NCBI GenBank assembly: GCA_030220185.1
Contig: JASPKZ010010233.1
Span: 1-64,000, forward strand
DNA length: 64,000 nucleotides
Direction: 5' to 3'
From: Diploptera punctata
Lineage: Eukaryota > Arthropoda > Insecta > Blattodea > Blaberidae
The notes beneath the pieces are model-generated. The model saw nothing but the letters and a program-made list of their open reading frames with translations, ran no database searches and was not told where the DNA came from. The first letter of the stretch is position 1. Each line of letters opens with the position of its first letter. The translations under genes were made by a program, and so were the position numbers. This document shows, piece after piece, positions 1 through 12,309 of the stretch.

Positions 1-3000
1 CTTGGTTTATGCAGTTGGTAAACGGTAATCAAGAGTTAGCAGATTATACATAATTGGAAGCACACAATAGCTTTGTTATCCAGTGGTAACGGTTAAATCA
101 AGAGTTGTCAGATATAGTATTTGGGGCACCACAATAAGCTTTTGTTATCATTGGTTTAAGTAACTCAAGATTTGGAGATATATGTATTTGGGACCACACA
201 ATAAGCTTTTTATGCAGTGGTTAACGTAACTCAATGTTTTGGCAGATATATGTATTTGGAAGCACCAATAAGCTTTTGTTATGCAGGGTTAACGGTACTC
301 AAGATTGGCATATAATGTATTGGAAGCACACAATAAGCTTTTGTATGCAGTGGTTAACGGTAACTCAAGGGTTGGCGATCTATGTATTGGAAGCACACAA
401 TAAGCTTTTGTTATGCAGTGGTTAACGGTAACTCAAGAGTTGGGAGATATATTATTTGGAAGCACACAATAAGCTTTTGTTATGCAGTGGTTAACGGTAA
501 CTCAAGAGTGGCAGATATATGTATTTGGAAGCACACCATAAGCTTTTGTTATGCAGTGGTTAACGGTAACTCAAGAGTTGGCAGATATATGTATTTGGAA
601 GCACACAATAAGCTTTTGTTATGCAGTGGTTAACGGTAACTCAAGAGTTGGCAGATATATGTATTTGGAAGTACACAATAAGCTTTTGTTATGCAGTGGT
701 TAACGGTAACTCAAGAGTTGGCAGATATATGTATTTGAAGCACACAATAAGCTTTTGTTATGCAGCGGTTAACGGTAACTCAAGGGTTGGCAGATATATG
801 TATTTGGAAGCACACAATAAGCTTTTGTTATGCAGTGGTTAACGGTAACTCAAGAGTTGGCAGATATATGTATTTGGAAGCACACAATAAGCTTTTGTTA
901 TGCAGTGGTTAACGGTAACTCAAGGGTTGGCAGATATATGTATTTGGAAGCACACAATAAGCTTTTGTTATGCAGTGGTTAACGGTAACTCAAGGTTGGC
1001 AGATATATGTATTTGGAAGCACACAATAAGCTTTTGTTATGCAGTGGTTAACGGTAAGTCAAGAGTTGGCAGATATATGTATTTGGAAGCACACAATAAG
1101 CTTTTGTTATGCAGTGGTTAACGGTAACTCAAGGGTTGGCAGATATATGTATTTGGAAGCACACAATAAGCTTTTGTTATGCAGTGGTTAACGGTAACTC
1201 AAGAGTTGGCAGGTATATGTATTTGGAAGCACACAATAAGCTTTTGTTATGCAGTGGTTAACGGTAACTCAAGAGTTGGCAGATATATGTATTTGGAAGC
1301 ACACAATAAGCTTTTGTTATGCAGTGGTTAACGGTAACTCAAGAGTTGGCAGATATATGTATTTGGAAGCACACAATAAGCTTTTGGTATGCAGAGGTTA
1401 ACGGTAACTCAAGGGTTGGCAGATATATGTATTTGGAAGCACACAATAAGCTTTTGTTATGCAGTGGTTAACGGTAACTCAAGAGTTGGCAGATATATGT
1501 ATTTGGAAGCACACAATAAGCTTTTGTTATGCAGTGGTTAACGGTAACTCAAGAGTTGGCAGATATATGTATTTGGAAGCACACAATAAGCTTTTTTATG
1601 CAGTGGTTAACGGTAACTCAAGGGTTGGCAGATATATGTATTTGGAAGCACACAATAAGCTTTTGTTATGCAGTGGTTAACGGTAACTCAAGGGTTGGCA
1701 GATATATTGTATTTGGAAGCACACAATAAGCTTTTGTTATGCAGTGGTTAACGGTAACTCAAGAGTTGGCAGATATATGTATTTGGAAGCACACAATAAG
1801 CTTTTGTTATGCAGTGGTTAACGGTAACTCAAGGGTTGGCAGATATATGTATTTGGAAGCACACAATAAGCTTTTGTTATGCAGTGGTTAACGGTAACTC
1901 AAGAGTTGGCAGATATATGTATTTGGAACCACACAATAAGCTTTTGTTATGCAGTGGTTAACGGTAACTCAAGAGTTGGCAGATGTATGTATTTGGAAGC
2001 ACACAATAAGCTTTTGTTTTGCAGTGGTTAACGGTAACTCAAGAGTTGGCAGATATATGTATTTGGAAGCACACAATAAGCTTTTGTTATGCAGTGGTTA
2101 ACGGTAACTCAAGAGTTGGCAGATATATGTATTTGGAAGCACACAATAAGCTTTTGTTATGCAGTGGTTAACGGTAACTCAAGAGTTGGCAGATATATGT
2201 ATTTGGAACCACACAATAAGCTTTTGTTATGCAGTGGTTAACGGTAACTCAAGAGTTGGCAGATATATGTATTTGGAAGCACACAATAAGCTTTTGTTAT
2301 GCAGTGGTTAACGGTAACTCAAGGGTTGGTAGATATATGTATTTGGAAGCACACAATAAGCTTTTGTTATGCAGTGGTTAACGGTAACTCAAGAGTTGGC
2401 AGATATATGTATTTGGAAGCACACAATAAGCTTTTGTTATGCAGTGGTTAACGGTAAACTCAAGGGTTGGCAGATATATGTATTTGGAAGCACACAATAA
2501 GCTTTTGTTATGCAGTGGTTAACGGTAACTCAAGAGTTGGCAGATATATGTATTTGGAAGCACACAATAAGCTTTGTTATGCAGTGGTTAACGGTAACTC
2601 AAGAGTTGGCAGATATATGTATTTGGAAGCACACAATAAGCTTTTGTTATGCAGTGGTTAACGGTAACTCAAGAGTTGGCAGATATATGTATTTGGAAGC
2701 ACACAATAAGCTTTTGTTATGCAGTGGTTAACGGTAACTCAAGAGTTGGCAGATATATATATTTGGAAACACACAATAAGCTTTTGTTATGCAGTGGTTA
2801 ACGGTAACTCAAGGGTTGGCAGATATATGTATTTGGAAGCACACAATAAGCTTTTGTTATGCAGTGGTTAACGGTAACTCAAGAGTTGGCAGATATATGT
2901 ATTTGGAAGCACACAATAAGCTTTTGTTATGCAGTGGTTAACGGTAACTCAAGAGTTGGCAGATATATGTATTTGGAAGCACACAATAAGCTTTTGTTAT

Positions 3001-6000
3001 GCAGTGGTTAACGGTAACTCAAGGGTTGGCAGATATATGTATTTGGAAGCACACAATAAGCTTTTGTTATGCAGTGGTTAACGGTAAGTCAAGAGTTGGC
3101 AGATATATGTATTTGGAAGCACACAATAAGCTTTTGTTATGCAGTGGTTAACGGTAACTCAATGGTTGGCAGATATATGTATTTGGAAGCACAATAAGCT
3201 TTTGTTATGCAGTGGTTAACGGTAACTCAAGAGTTGGCAGATATATGTATTTGGAAGCACACAATAAGCTTTTGTTATGCAGTGGTTAACGGTAACTCAA
3301 GGGTTGGCAGATATATGTATTTGGAAGCACATAATAAGCTTTTGTTATGCAGTGGTTAACGGTAACTCAAGAGTTGGCAGATATATGGATTTGGAAGCAC
3401 ACAATAAGCTTTTGTTATGCAGTGGTTAACGGTAACTCAAGGGTTGGCAGATATATGTATTTGGAAGCACACAATAAGCTTTTGTTATGCAGTGGTTAAC
3501 GGTAACTCAAGGGTTGGCAGATATATGTATTTCGAAGCACACAATAAGCTTTTGTTATGCAGTGGTTAAAGGTAACTCAAGAGTTGGCAGATATATGTAT
3601 TTGGAAGCACACAATAAGCTTTTGTTATGCAGTGGTTAACGGTAACTCAAGGGTTGGCAGATATATGTATTTGGAAGCACACAATAAGCTTTTGTTATGC
3701 AGTGGTTAACGGTACCTCAAGAGTTGGCAGATATATGTATTTGGAAGCACACAATAAGCTTTTGTTATGCAGTGGTTAACGGTAACTCAAGGGTTGGCAG
3801 ATATATGTATTTGGAAGCACACAATAAGCTTTTGTTATGCAGTGGTTAACGGTAACTCAAGAGTTGGCAGATATATGTATTTGGAAGCACACAATAAGCT
3901 TTTGTTATGCAGTGGTTAACGGTAACTCAAGGGTTGGCAGATATATGTATTTGGAAGCACACAATAAGCTTTTGTTATGCAGTGGTTAACGGTAACTCAA
4001 GAGTTGGCAGATATATGTATTTGGAAGCACACAATAAGCTTTTGTTATGCAGTGGTTAACGGTAACTCAAGGGTTGGCAGATATATGGATTTGGAAGCAC
4101 ACAATAAGCTTTTGTTATGCAGTGGTTAACGGTAACTCAAGAGTTGGCAGATATATGTATTTGGAAGCACACAATAAGCTTTGTTATGCAGTGGTTAACG
4201 GTAACTCAAGGGTTGGCAGATATATGTATTTGGAAGCACACAATAAGCTTTTGTTATGCAGTGGTTAACGGTAACTCAAGGGTTGGCAGATATATGTATT
4301 TGGAAGCACACAATAAGCTTTTGTTATGCAGTGGTTAACGGTAACTCAAGAGTTGGCAGATATATGTATTTGGAAGCACACAATAAGCTTTTGTTATGCA
4401 GTGGTTAACGGTAACTCAAGGGTTGGCAGATATATGTATTTGGAAGCACACAATAAGCTTTTGTTATGCAGTGGTTAACGGTACCTCAAGAGTTGGCAGA
4501 TATATGTATTTGGAAGCACACAATAAGCTTTTGTTATGCAGTGGTTAACGGTAACTCAAGGGTTGGCAGATATATGTATTTGGAAGCACACAATAAGCTT
4601 TTGTTATGCAGTGGTTAACGGTAACTCAAGAGTTGGCAGATATATGTATTTGGTAGCACACAATAAGCTTTTGTTATGCAGTGGTTAACGGTAACTCAAG
4701 GGTTGGCAGATATATGTATTTGGAAGCACACAATAAGCTTTTGTTATGCAGTGGTTAACGGTAACTCAAGGGTTGGCAGATATATGTATTTGGAAGCACA
4801 CAATAAGCTTTTGTTATGCAGTGGTTAACGGTAACTCAAGAGTTGGCAGATATATGTATTTGGAACCACACAATAAGCTTTTGTTATGCAGTGGTTAACG
4901 GTAACTCAAGAGTTGGCAGATATATGTATTTGGAAGCACACAATAAGCTTTTGTTATGCAGTGGTTAACGGTAACTCAAGAGTTGGCAGATATATGTATT
5001 TGGAAGCACACAATAAGCTTTTGTTATGCAGTGGTTAACGGTAACTCAAGAGTTGGCAGATATATCTATTTGGAAGCACACAATAAGCTTTTGTTATGCA
5101 GTGGTTAACGGTAACTCAAGAGTTGGCAGATATATGCATTTTGAAGGACACAATAAGCTTTTGTTATGCAGTGGTTAACGGTAACTCAAGAGTTGGCAGA
5201 TATATGTATTTGGAAGCACACAATAAGCTTTTGTTATGCAGTGGTAACGGTACCTCAAGAGTTGGCAGATATATGTATTTGGAAGCACACAATAAGCTTT
5301 TGTTATGCAGTGGTTAACGGTAACTCAAGAGTTGGCAGATATATGTATTTGGAAGCACACAATAAGCTTTTGTTATGCATTGGTTAAAACGGTAAACTCA
5401 AGGGTTGGAAGATATATGTATTTGGAAGCACACAATAAGCTTTTGTTATGCATTGGTTTACGGTAACTCAAGGGTTGGCAGATATATGTATTTGGAAGCA
5501 CGACAATAAGCTTTTGTTAAGGGCAGTGGTTAACGGTAACTCAAGAGTTTGGCAGATATATGTATTTGGAAGCACACCATCAGCTTTTGTTATGCAGTGG
5601 TTTAACGGTAACGCAAAGGGTTTGGCAGATATATGTAGTTGGAAGCACACAATAAGCTTTTGTTATTCAGTGGTTAACGGTACCGTTCAAAGAGTTTGCA
5701 AATATATGTATTTGGAAGCACACAATAAGCTTTTTTTATTCATTGGTTCCGGGTCACGCAAGGGTTGCCAGATATATGTATTTGGAAATCAACACAATAA
5801 TCTTTTGTTATGCAGTGGTTAACGGTAACTCAAGAGTTGGCAGATATATGTATTTGGTAGCACACAATAAGCTTTTGTTATGCAGTGGTTAACGGTAACT
5901 CAAGGGTTGGCAGATATATGTATTTGGAAGCACACAATAAGCTTTTGTTATGCAGTGGTTAACGGTAACTCAAGAGTTGGCAGATATATGTATTTGGAAG

Positions 6001-6552
6001 CACACAATAAGCTTTTGTTATGCAGTGGTTAACGGTAACTCAAGAGTTGGCAGATATATGTATTTGGAACCACACAATAAGCTTTTGTTATGCAGTGGTT
6101 AACGGTAACTCAAGAGTTGGCAGATATATGTATTTGGAAGCACACAATAAGCTTTTGTTATGCAGTGGTTAACGGTAACTCAAGAGTTGGCAGATATATG
6201 TATTTGGAAGCACACAATAAGCTTTTGTTATGCAGTGGTTAACGGTAACTCAAGAGTTGGCAGATATATCTATTTGGAAGCACACAATAAGCTTTTGTTA
6301 TGCAGTGGTTAACGGTAACTCAAGAGTTGGCAGATATATGTATTTGGAAGGACACAATAAGCTTTTGTTATGCAGTGGTTAACGGTAACTCAAGAGTTGG
6401 CAGATATATGTATTTGGAAGCACACAATAAGCTTTTGTTATGCAGTGGTTAACGGTACCTCAAGAGTTGGCAGATATATGTATTTGGAAGCACACAATAA
6501 GCTTTTGTTATGCAGTGGTTAACGGTAACTCAAGAGTTGGCAGATATATGTA
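1..6552 (+). repeat. Satellite array, 70-bp monomer, about 93 copies
   Basis: Head-to-tail copies of a 70-bp monomer run from the window edge and stop abruptly after cagatatatgta at 6541-6552. Nearly every monomer has a HindIII site (aagctt), a gttaac palindrome and the core taacggtaactcaag. Most copies differ by one or two bases, chiefly an a/g switch in caagRgttgg. All copies point the same way and there are no spacers. Because 70 is not a multiple of 3, an open frame must cross three monomers before its stop returns. This explains the recurring frames of about 73 residues, which I do not treat as genes. Whether the array is centromeric, subtelomeric or interstitial cannot be told. It is open at the left edge. 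Confidence 0.98.
5380..5800 (+). other. Indel-rich stretch inside the satellite
   Basis: Six or so monomers here carry many single-base insertions and substitutions, such as ggttaaaacggtaaactc and taccgttcaaagagtttgc. Monomers on both sides are nearly perfect. The first 480 bases of the window look the same. The pattern resembles uncorrected long-read sequence more than natural divergence, although true decay cannot be excluded. Confidence 0.6.
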
Positions 6553-7440
6553 CCTGGCTAAGTGAAACTAATGTTTATTATAAAAGTGTAAATTTGCAAA
6601 CAATACATTTTGTAAAAGGAATACTTGAGCTAATTTAAAACGTCCTTGGAAAATTAATATAAAAGGCCAAGAAATTTGATTGTTAAAACAGACTCATTCA
6701 CAACACTCCGCCAAATACAATACTAGCAACCCTTAAAAATCTCCAATAAAAAACGGCAGCCATTCAAACGAACACCCTAACGAGTAGCTTAAGCTTTTTT
6801 TCTCTCCCGTCAATCCTTCCTTCAATAACCTCTCCCGAAAATGCCAGGTATCCAGCATGGCCTGCATTGGACTGGACTTTTAAATCTTGCTGACCTCCTT
6901 TTGCACGCCAGACATTTTGTAAAAAAACAATCAACGAACCTAAACACCTAAAATAAGTATAATTCCAATCAAAAGAAAGAGGGTAGCAAAGGTCAATAAA
7001 TAAGACCCTCATCTACTTAGGAGTCAAAATGGCTCCATATATTATTCGATTGTTAAAACAGTGTGTGGTCTGGTGGCCCATACGATAACAGTGTGGTTAG
7101 TCACTCTAATACGATCACAGTGTGTGGCCTGTTGCTGGTGGCCCATACGAGTACATACAGAGAGGAGGCAGTGGCTCCCTTACGAAAACAGAGTGGGCTA
7201 GTTTATCATATTACTAGTATTCAGCGGAGTCTGTTGCTCCCATATTATTACCTAAAAGTGTGAATCAATCGATCGTACGTAAATATCCTAGGAAGCCTAG
7301 ATTTGCTCAAGTAGCCTTCAATATAATATTAATTCATTATATATTGTGTTGTTCAAAAGAAGTTCACAGAATAAACCCGTATTAATTGATTACACTACTC
7401 ATTGTTTCTGATTATCGAATTCCTTGTCAAACATCAGTAT
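6553..7440. other. No gene seen; short internal repeats at 7060-7250
   Basis: Flank of the satellite. I recognise no coding or RNA gene. Positions 7060-7250 hold imperfect short direct repeats built on tggtggcccatacga and acagtgtg, which may be a decayed tandem repeat. Confidence 0.4.
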
Positions 7441-7444
7441 AACC

Positions 7445-7617
7445 CTTGGAAAGCCAGAGGGAAGACGCCCAGTAGGTAGACCAAGAATGAGGTGGGAGAA
7501 TAACATTAACTATGATTTGAGGGAAGTAGATTATACAGGGAATGATTGGAAAGCATTAGCTCAGGATAGGGATGTATGGAGAGCTTATGACCGCGCGGCC
7601 ATGAACCTACGGGTTCA
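7445..7617 (+). mobile_element. L-alpha LINE, C-terminal stub
   Basis: The translated frame reads GKPEGRRPVGRPRMRWENN and then continues to DRDVWRAY, the conserved tail that follows the reverse transcriptase in L-alpha. The copy is truncated at its 5' end by hundreds of codons. It stops inside the usual 3' end, after aacctacgggttc, without the aagt repeats. It is a dead fragment. Confidence 0.85.
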
Positions 7618-7661
7618 CTATGTAAATATTTTGTTCTATTACCTCAGAATAATGTTAAATT

Positions 7662-8272
7662 TTTATAAGTGATATCACGAGTGATTTCCAATTTATCTAG
7701 AGGATTTGGAAATCAAGAGTGGCATTTGTTAAAACTATTTAACGAATAAAATTAAGTTGTTTACTCAAAAATCATAATATAGTTACCGGTATTTTAAAAA
7801 TGTATATATTTAATACAAACGGCGAGGTTTGAAAACAAATCAGAAATGTGTGGTTATGTTTCATTTGTTTATTCACTGCAACTTGATCTTATTATTTATT
7901 GCCAAATAGGATCGCAATATTGCAAGTGGAGAAAATATGAAACACATCAAACTACATATTATAACCAACCTTATAGATTATTTATTTATTTGTTTAGTAA
8001 ACAACTCAGTAAAATCATAATTTAAAAACACTATTATCAAATGTATAGTTCGAAGGAATTTGCTATATTCAATGTATTCAATGTATTTGAGAGTATGTCA
8101 CTGCAAAATAATGCTCTGGCCTGTTCAGAATATTAAAAGGAGGATCTTTCTTTATCACAAAAGCAGGAGTTGATAAAGAAAGTTCGATAATGAGCGGGAT
8201 GGAACACGGTCATAATTGGTTGTAAAACAAAATTAATTGAAACGTGATTGGTCACTAACTCCTATTTGGACA
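7662..8272 (+). repeat. R1 interspersed repeat, copy 1
   Basis: Shares most of its length with copies at 14874-15630 and 56738-57437. It begins with a short foldback in which gtgatttccaa pairs with ttggaaatca. It ends near gattggtcactaactcc. It has no coding capacity. This copy is the most diverged of the three. Confidence 0.75.
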
Positions 8273-8497
8273 GATAGGGACAGATTAACCTCGTTAATCC
8301 ATTCATGAATTCAATAATAAAGAATTGTAATATACATATCTGTGTAAAATTGTGCATTAGAAATTTGAAGAAAATCCATTCAATAAATTAACAGAGAAAG
8401 TGCACTTACGATCAATATTTCAACATTAGAGATTATGATGTGCCCAGGATCCCATTAAAACTGTTATATGTTGTTAATAAAATTAGGTGCTCTATTT

Positions 8498-8880
8498 GTC
8501 CACCGCTGAGTGATAACGTCATTGCTTCAGACGTAGCGGGTCGGAACAAGTTTCCTGGGTAAGATTTTTTCAGGGTTTTTTCTCACCTTTTAGACAAATG
8601 TTAGGGAACTTTAACGCCAAATAGTTCCCTAACACCATCTGCCCATCACAATCATCCATATTGTATTCGTCTTGTTTAGTATGAATGTATCAGTGAAAGG
8701 TGTGGCTTGTCTTAATTGTTCGTGTTAGCTCGGAGGTGCCCCTGGCATTGTGGTGATCACTCATCCAGGGATGTTCTTCATGTCCTTTTATGGTAAAAAA
8801 AAAGTACGTGTGTGGTCTAGTGTTTTAAAATCCTCTTCCAACTGGTCGTGTCCCTCTAAAGACCTCATGGTGTGATGTAC
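8498..8880 (+). mobile_element. S1 SINE, tail type 2, diverged
   Basis: Starts with gtccaccgctg and has the S1 core (gggtaagattttttcaggg, then agacaaatgttagggaact). It then runs into a tail shared with 54294-54630 and 57735-57900: cggaggtgcccctg, the gtcctttt and aaaaaagtac block, and cctctaaagacc near the end. The tRNA-like head is badly decayed and the B box is no longer recognisable, so this is an old copy. Confidence 0.65.
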
Positions 8881-8963
8881 TTATAAAGGGAGTGGTTAAA
8901 CTAAGGTAAAGAAACAAGGACACCGTGTTTAAAATCAGAGAACACAGGATTATTCTGTTTGCT

Positions 8964-9454
8964 AAAACGTTAAATTGAAAATACATAAAACCGTTATTCT
9001 CCCAGTTATATTATATGGATGCAAAACATAGACTCTTACTTTAAGGGAGGAGAAAAAATTACGAGTATTTGTGAAAATCTTAGGAACATTTTTGGACCGA
9101 AGAGAGGTGAACAGACAGGCGAATGGAGAAGACTTACATAACAGGAAACTAGGTGATCTTTGTATGAAACCATATATATAATAAGAACAGTTAAGTCTCA
9201 TAGACTGCGATTGGCAGCACATGTGGCACGAATGGGAAATGAAATAGGGACATGTAAGCTTCTTGTAGGAAAACCAGAGGGAAAATGACCAGTTGGTAGA
9301 CCAATAATGAGGTGGGAGAATAACATTAACCATGATTTGAGGGAAGTAGATTATACAAGGGATGATTTTAAAACATTAGCTCAGGATAGGGATGTATGGA
9401 GAGCTTATGTCCGCGCGGGCTAAAAACTACGGGTTCGATAGTGCGAGTGAGTTA
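8964..9454 (+). mobile_element. L-alpha LINE 3' fragment
   Basis: Decayed coding sequence running from KLKIHKTVILPVILYGC to the RAAMNLRVR-type end and the 3' end gttcgatagtgcgagtgagtt. Stops and small indels break every frame, for example a tga inside the GKRPVGRP motif. The reverse transcriptase core is absent. Confidence 0.85.
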
Positions 9455-9491
9455 ATTTATTTTAGTTGTAGTTAGTATGCTACTCGTATGT

Positions 9492-9722
9492 AAAGTAAAG
9501 TAAAAGTAAAGTGATCCCACAACAGGCCCGGAGGCCCTTGGGGTAGTAGGAGGTTAAGCCTCCCACTTTTTCTAGACAATCGGCACTTTATCTCAGCCGG
9601 GTTGTCAGCCCTGCGTGACGGCCGCCTTTACCTCCAGAACAAGTGTCTGGTAGGCCCTACTCATTTCCGTTAGAGGCTGAGTCGACCCCAGGGCCATAGT
9701 GCCGCCAGAGGGTTTGGGTCAT
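9492..9722 (-). mobile_element. S3 SINE, 5'-truncated
   Basis: Reverse-complement body of the S3 family, with gctgagtcgaccccagggcc, ggctgacaacccg and the 3' end gggatcactttact. The tRNA-like head seen at 12310-12613 and 19703-19974 is missing. Confidence 0.75.
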
Positions 9723-10206
9723 GTTATAGTTATAAATATTAAAAGTTAAAATTTATTTATGCGGTACTATAAAAACAAGTAATGTAATAAGTTATGCAAC
9801 TGGATACCACTGAGGGAAGTAGCGAGTTCTAAGAAACAAGACGGATAGATAACGCGTGTCATTTCCAGATATAACTTTCACTTCTACTTGATCGCCTTCA
9901 TTTTCAGGAAAAATTACACAAGAAATTAAACATATCAACTACTGTATGATATAATTCTCATGACTTATCAGAAGAGCATCCGCATACTTATAAGAATGTC
10001 AAAATTTGAAGTGAATTATATTTATTAATAATCTGATAGTGTGCACTTCATCCATTTGAAAGAAGAGTCAGATAACCATACCTATCACAAAAAAATAGGA
10101 ATACAATGCCTATATTTTACTCGTTTTGTCATAAAGTAACTTTTTTGTGTGATACGTTCTGCTTCTAAATGTTTCAATTTTAAAATTAGTTTCTTATAAA
10201 ATATCG
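9723..10206. other. No feature recognised
   Basis: AT-rich sequence with no frame, RNA motif or repeat that I can name. Confidence 0.4.
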
Positions 10207-10370
10207 TCCTCAACTATAATAACTTCGTCTTCATACTATTAAAATTCAAGGCTTTTCAAAGACATGCTTCATCCTCAGGAATTCTTATGGTACTGAAATG
10301 ATTTGTATATTTCATATAGAGAGGGCTCTGGTTGTTGGGTGTGTTGTCATTTAGCAAATTTTTATTTTCT
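10207..10370 (-). mobile_element. Penelope-like element (P), 3' end
   Basis: Near-identical to 10863-11077. Read on the minus strand, it encodes the end of a Penelope-like protein (SPLYEIYKSFQ) followed by ctgaggatgaagcatg and the terminal tatagttgagg. It is truncated just upstream of the NENTSNNQSP segment. Confidence 0.65.
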
Positions 10371-10530
10371 GATCAATTGAGTTGGTGTTTACTTGATGAA
10401 AATCCATATTTATCTCATACTGATACCACTATCCATAGTTCTTCTCTTCACCCATATACTCATAAGATGGCAGCCTTTAATAGTTACATTCATGGACTTT
10501 TAAATATCCCTCTTTCACCCTTGGAATATA

Positions 10531-10862
10531 ATCCATCCATCCATAGTAATTCTGCCCGAAGACAGGTCCTTCACTGCAATCATAGCATTTCCATGCTATG
10601 CTTGCAGCTTTACTAGGGAATTGTAGGTGTGGTAGCAACGGGAGTTGCTTTCCACACCGGTGAAGTATGATGGTGATGATGATAATGACGGCCATATGAT
10701 TTCGGGGACCGTTTGGGCCTTAAAGTTTTCCTGACATTTGTCTTACAGGTGAGGAAAAACCCCGATAGAAACCTCACCCAGAAAAACTCTCCCGACCGGG
10801 GATCGAACCCGGGCCCCCTGCGTGACAATGCAGCACGCTACCTCGAGACCACAGCGCTGGAC
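10531..10862 (-). mobile_element. S1 SINE, tail type 1
   Basis: Full S1 copy on the minus strand. It has the head ccagcgctgtggtctcgagg (Pol III A box), the B box gggttcgatcccc, the core ggtgaggtttctatcggg, the middle caccggtgtggaaagca, and a 3' end of repeated ggat units. It sits between two direct copies of a Penelope end. Confidence 0.9.
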
Positions 10863-11077
10863 TCAACTATAATAACTTTTGTTATAAACGTCGTCATACT
10901 ATTAAAATTCAAGGCTTTTCAAAGACATGCTTCATCCTCAGGAATTCTTAGGGTACTGAAATGATTTGTATATTTCATATAGAGGGCTTTGGTTGTTGGA
11001 TGTGTTCTCATTTAGCAAATTTTTATTTTCTGGTTCCTTGATAATTTCAATCTCTTCCAGGATATTGATTCTGGAAG
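10863..11077 (-). mobile_element. Penelope-like element (P), C-terminal coding end
   Basis: The minus-strand frame reads NILEEIEIIKEPENKNLL and then NENTSNNQSPLYEIY, which matches the segment after the GIY-YIG endonuclease in Penelope-like proteins. It is followed by the P terminus ending at tatagttg. It meets an inverted copy at about 11077, where caatctcttccag and ctggaagagattg face each other. Confidence 0.75.
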
Positions 11078-11668
11078 AGATTGAAAGGAAGTAGAAATAA
11101 AAATGTGCTCTATGAGAACACACCCAACAAACCAAAGCCCTCTATATGAAATATACAAATCATTTCAGTACCATAAGAATTCCTGAGTCCACCGCTGTGG
11201 TCTCGAGATAGCGTGCTGCCTTGTCACGCAGCAGGCCCGGGTTCGATCCCCGGTCGGGACAGTTTTTCTGGGTGAGGTTTTTATCGGGGTTTTTCCTCAC
11301 TTGTAAGACAAATGTCAGGAAAACTTTAAGGCCCAAATGGTCCCCGAAATCATATGGCCATCGCAATTATCATCATTCATATTTATCTTAGATTAAGCTT
11401 AGGATTAGAGACTCTCCTGAGGCACCACTATCATCATCATCACCCATCATATCATCGGGGCAACGTAACCCCGCCTTCCAGGTGCCCCAACCTCAGAAGT
11501 GGGTTACAAGTACGCCATGCCAGGAGAGAACACCAGGAATGTCAAAAGACAACCTGGGGCATTTAAAAAAAAAAATTCCCCTGAGGATGAAGCATGTCTT
11601 TGAAAGTCCTTGAATTTTAATAGTGTGATGACGTTTATAACAGAAGTTATTATAGTTGAGGACGACTG
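11078..11668 (+). mobile_element. Penelope-like end, inverted copy, split by an S1 SINE
   Basis: Plus-strand mirror of 10863-11077. The coding part is 11078-11186 and the terminus is 11576-11668, ending at tatagttgaggacga. The S1 SINE at 11187-11575 has jumped into the motif that reads attcctgaggatg in the uninterrupted copies. Frameshifts break the coding part. Confidence 0.75.
11187..11575 (+). mobile_element. S1 SINE, tail type 3
   Basis: Usual S1 head and core up to atcatatggcc, then a different tail: cttagattaagctta, caacgtaaccccgcc, gtgggttacaagtacgcc, aacctggggc and an A-tract at 11564-11575. The same tail is at 32482-32875. About nine bases (aattcctga) are imperfectly repeated on either side as a target duplication. 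Confidence 0.9.
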
Positions 11669-11826
11669 TTTTATAAGGTACTAATTTTAACCACACGGCG
11701 TTCAAACATGATTATTAAAAGTGTAGATTCTGAATATGATTTAAATAAATACTTTTGCCCTTTAAACTCTACGACAATTATGATTAATGATAATCATTTC
11801 ATATTTTGAATTCACTAGTCTAAGAA

Positions 11827-12200
11827 TTATCGGCCGCGGGGTCTAGTGGTTATGTTCTTTGCCTCTGATTCCGAGAGACGCTGGTTCAAACCCGGCAGTG
11901 TTCGGTGGATTTTTAGGATGGAAAAATCCTAGGGACATGTCTTCCGGGAGGAACTATAAGCCGTGGGTCCCTAATCTGAATATTTTCAACTCGTAAAAGA
12001 ATCGCAAGCCAGAATAAAAAGGCCTCTGTGCAAAATTTAACAGACTTTCGCCCATCCAAGTAATGTCTCATTGAGCCGATATGCTAACTACATGTCATCT
12101 GTAGGCAAATAAGCATATCTAAATTAAGCTTGGTTAAGAAACTTCCATTGGGGAGTACCCATGTTCCCACAACGAACGAATAAGGCATAGTCAGTCAATC
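11827..12200 (+). mobile_element. S4 SINE with 10-bp target duplication
   Basis: The tRNA-like head has an A box (gggtctagtggttatg) and a B box (ggttcaaaccc), closest in look to tRNA-Glu. A long body follows, with ggatggaaaaatcctaggga and ccatgttcccacaacgaac. The flanking repeat agtctaagaa lies at 11817-11826 and 12201-12210. Another copy is at 28444-28795 on the minus strand. Confidence 0.8.
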
Positions 12201-12309
12201 AGTCTAAGAAGTGAGTAATTTTATTCTTTCGTCTCATTGCGATATCATCTTGAGTTTTCTTTGAAGTAATTCCAGCATTATATTATGATTGGTCTGAATT
12301 CTGTTTATA

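Noticed and set aside
234..5822. Recurring open frames of 60-124 codons in the satellite
   Set aside because: They follow from the 70-bp period being read in three frames. They share the same text, break wherever an indel occurs, and have no start context.
1..6552. CRISPR-like array
   Set aside because: The repeats abut with no unique spacers, the unit is 70 bp, and the surroundings are eukaryotic.
11160..11366. Frames with NLTQKNCPDRGSNPG-type text (several sites)
   Set aside because: They are antisense translations of S1 SINE heads, which appear as spurious proteins in many gene sets.
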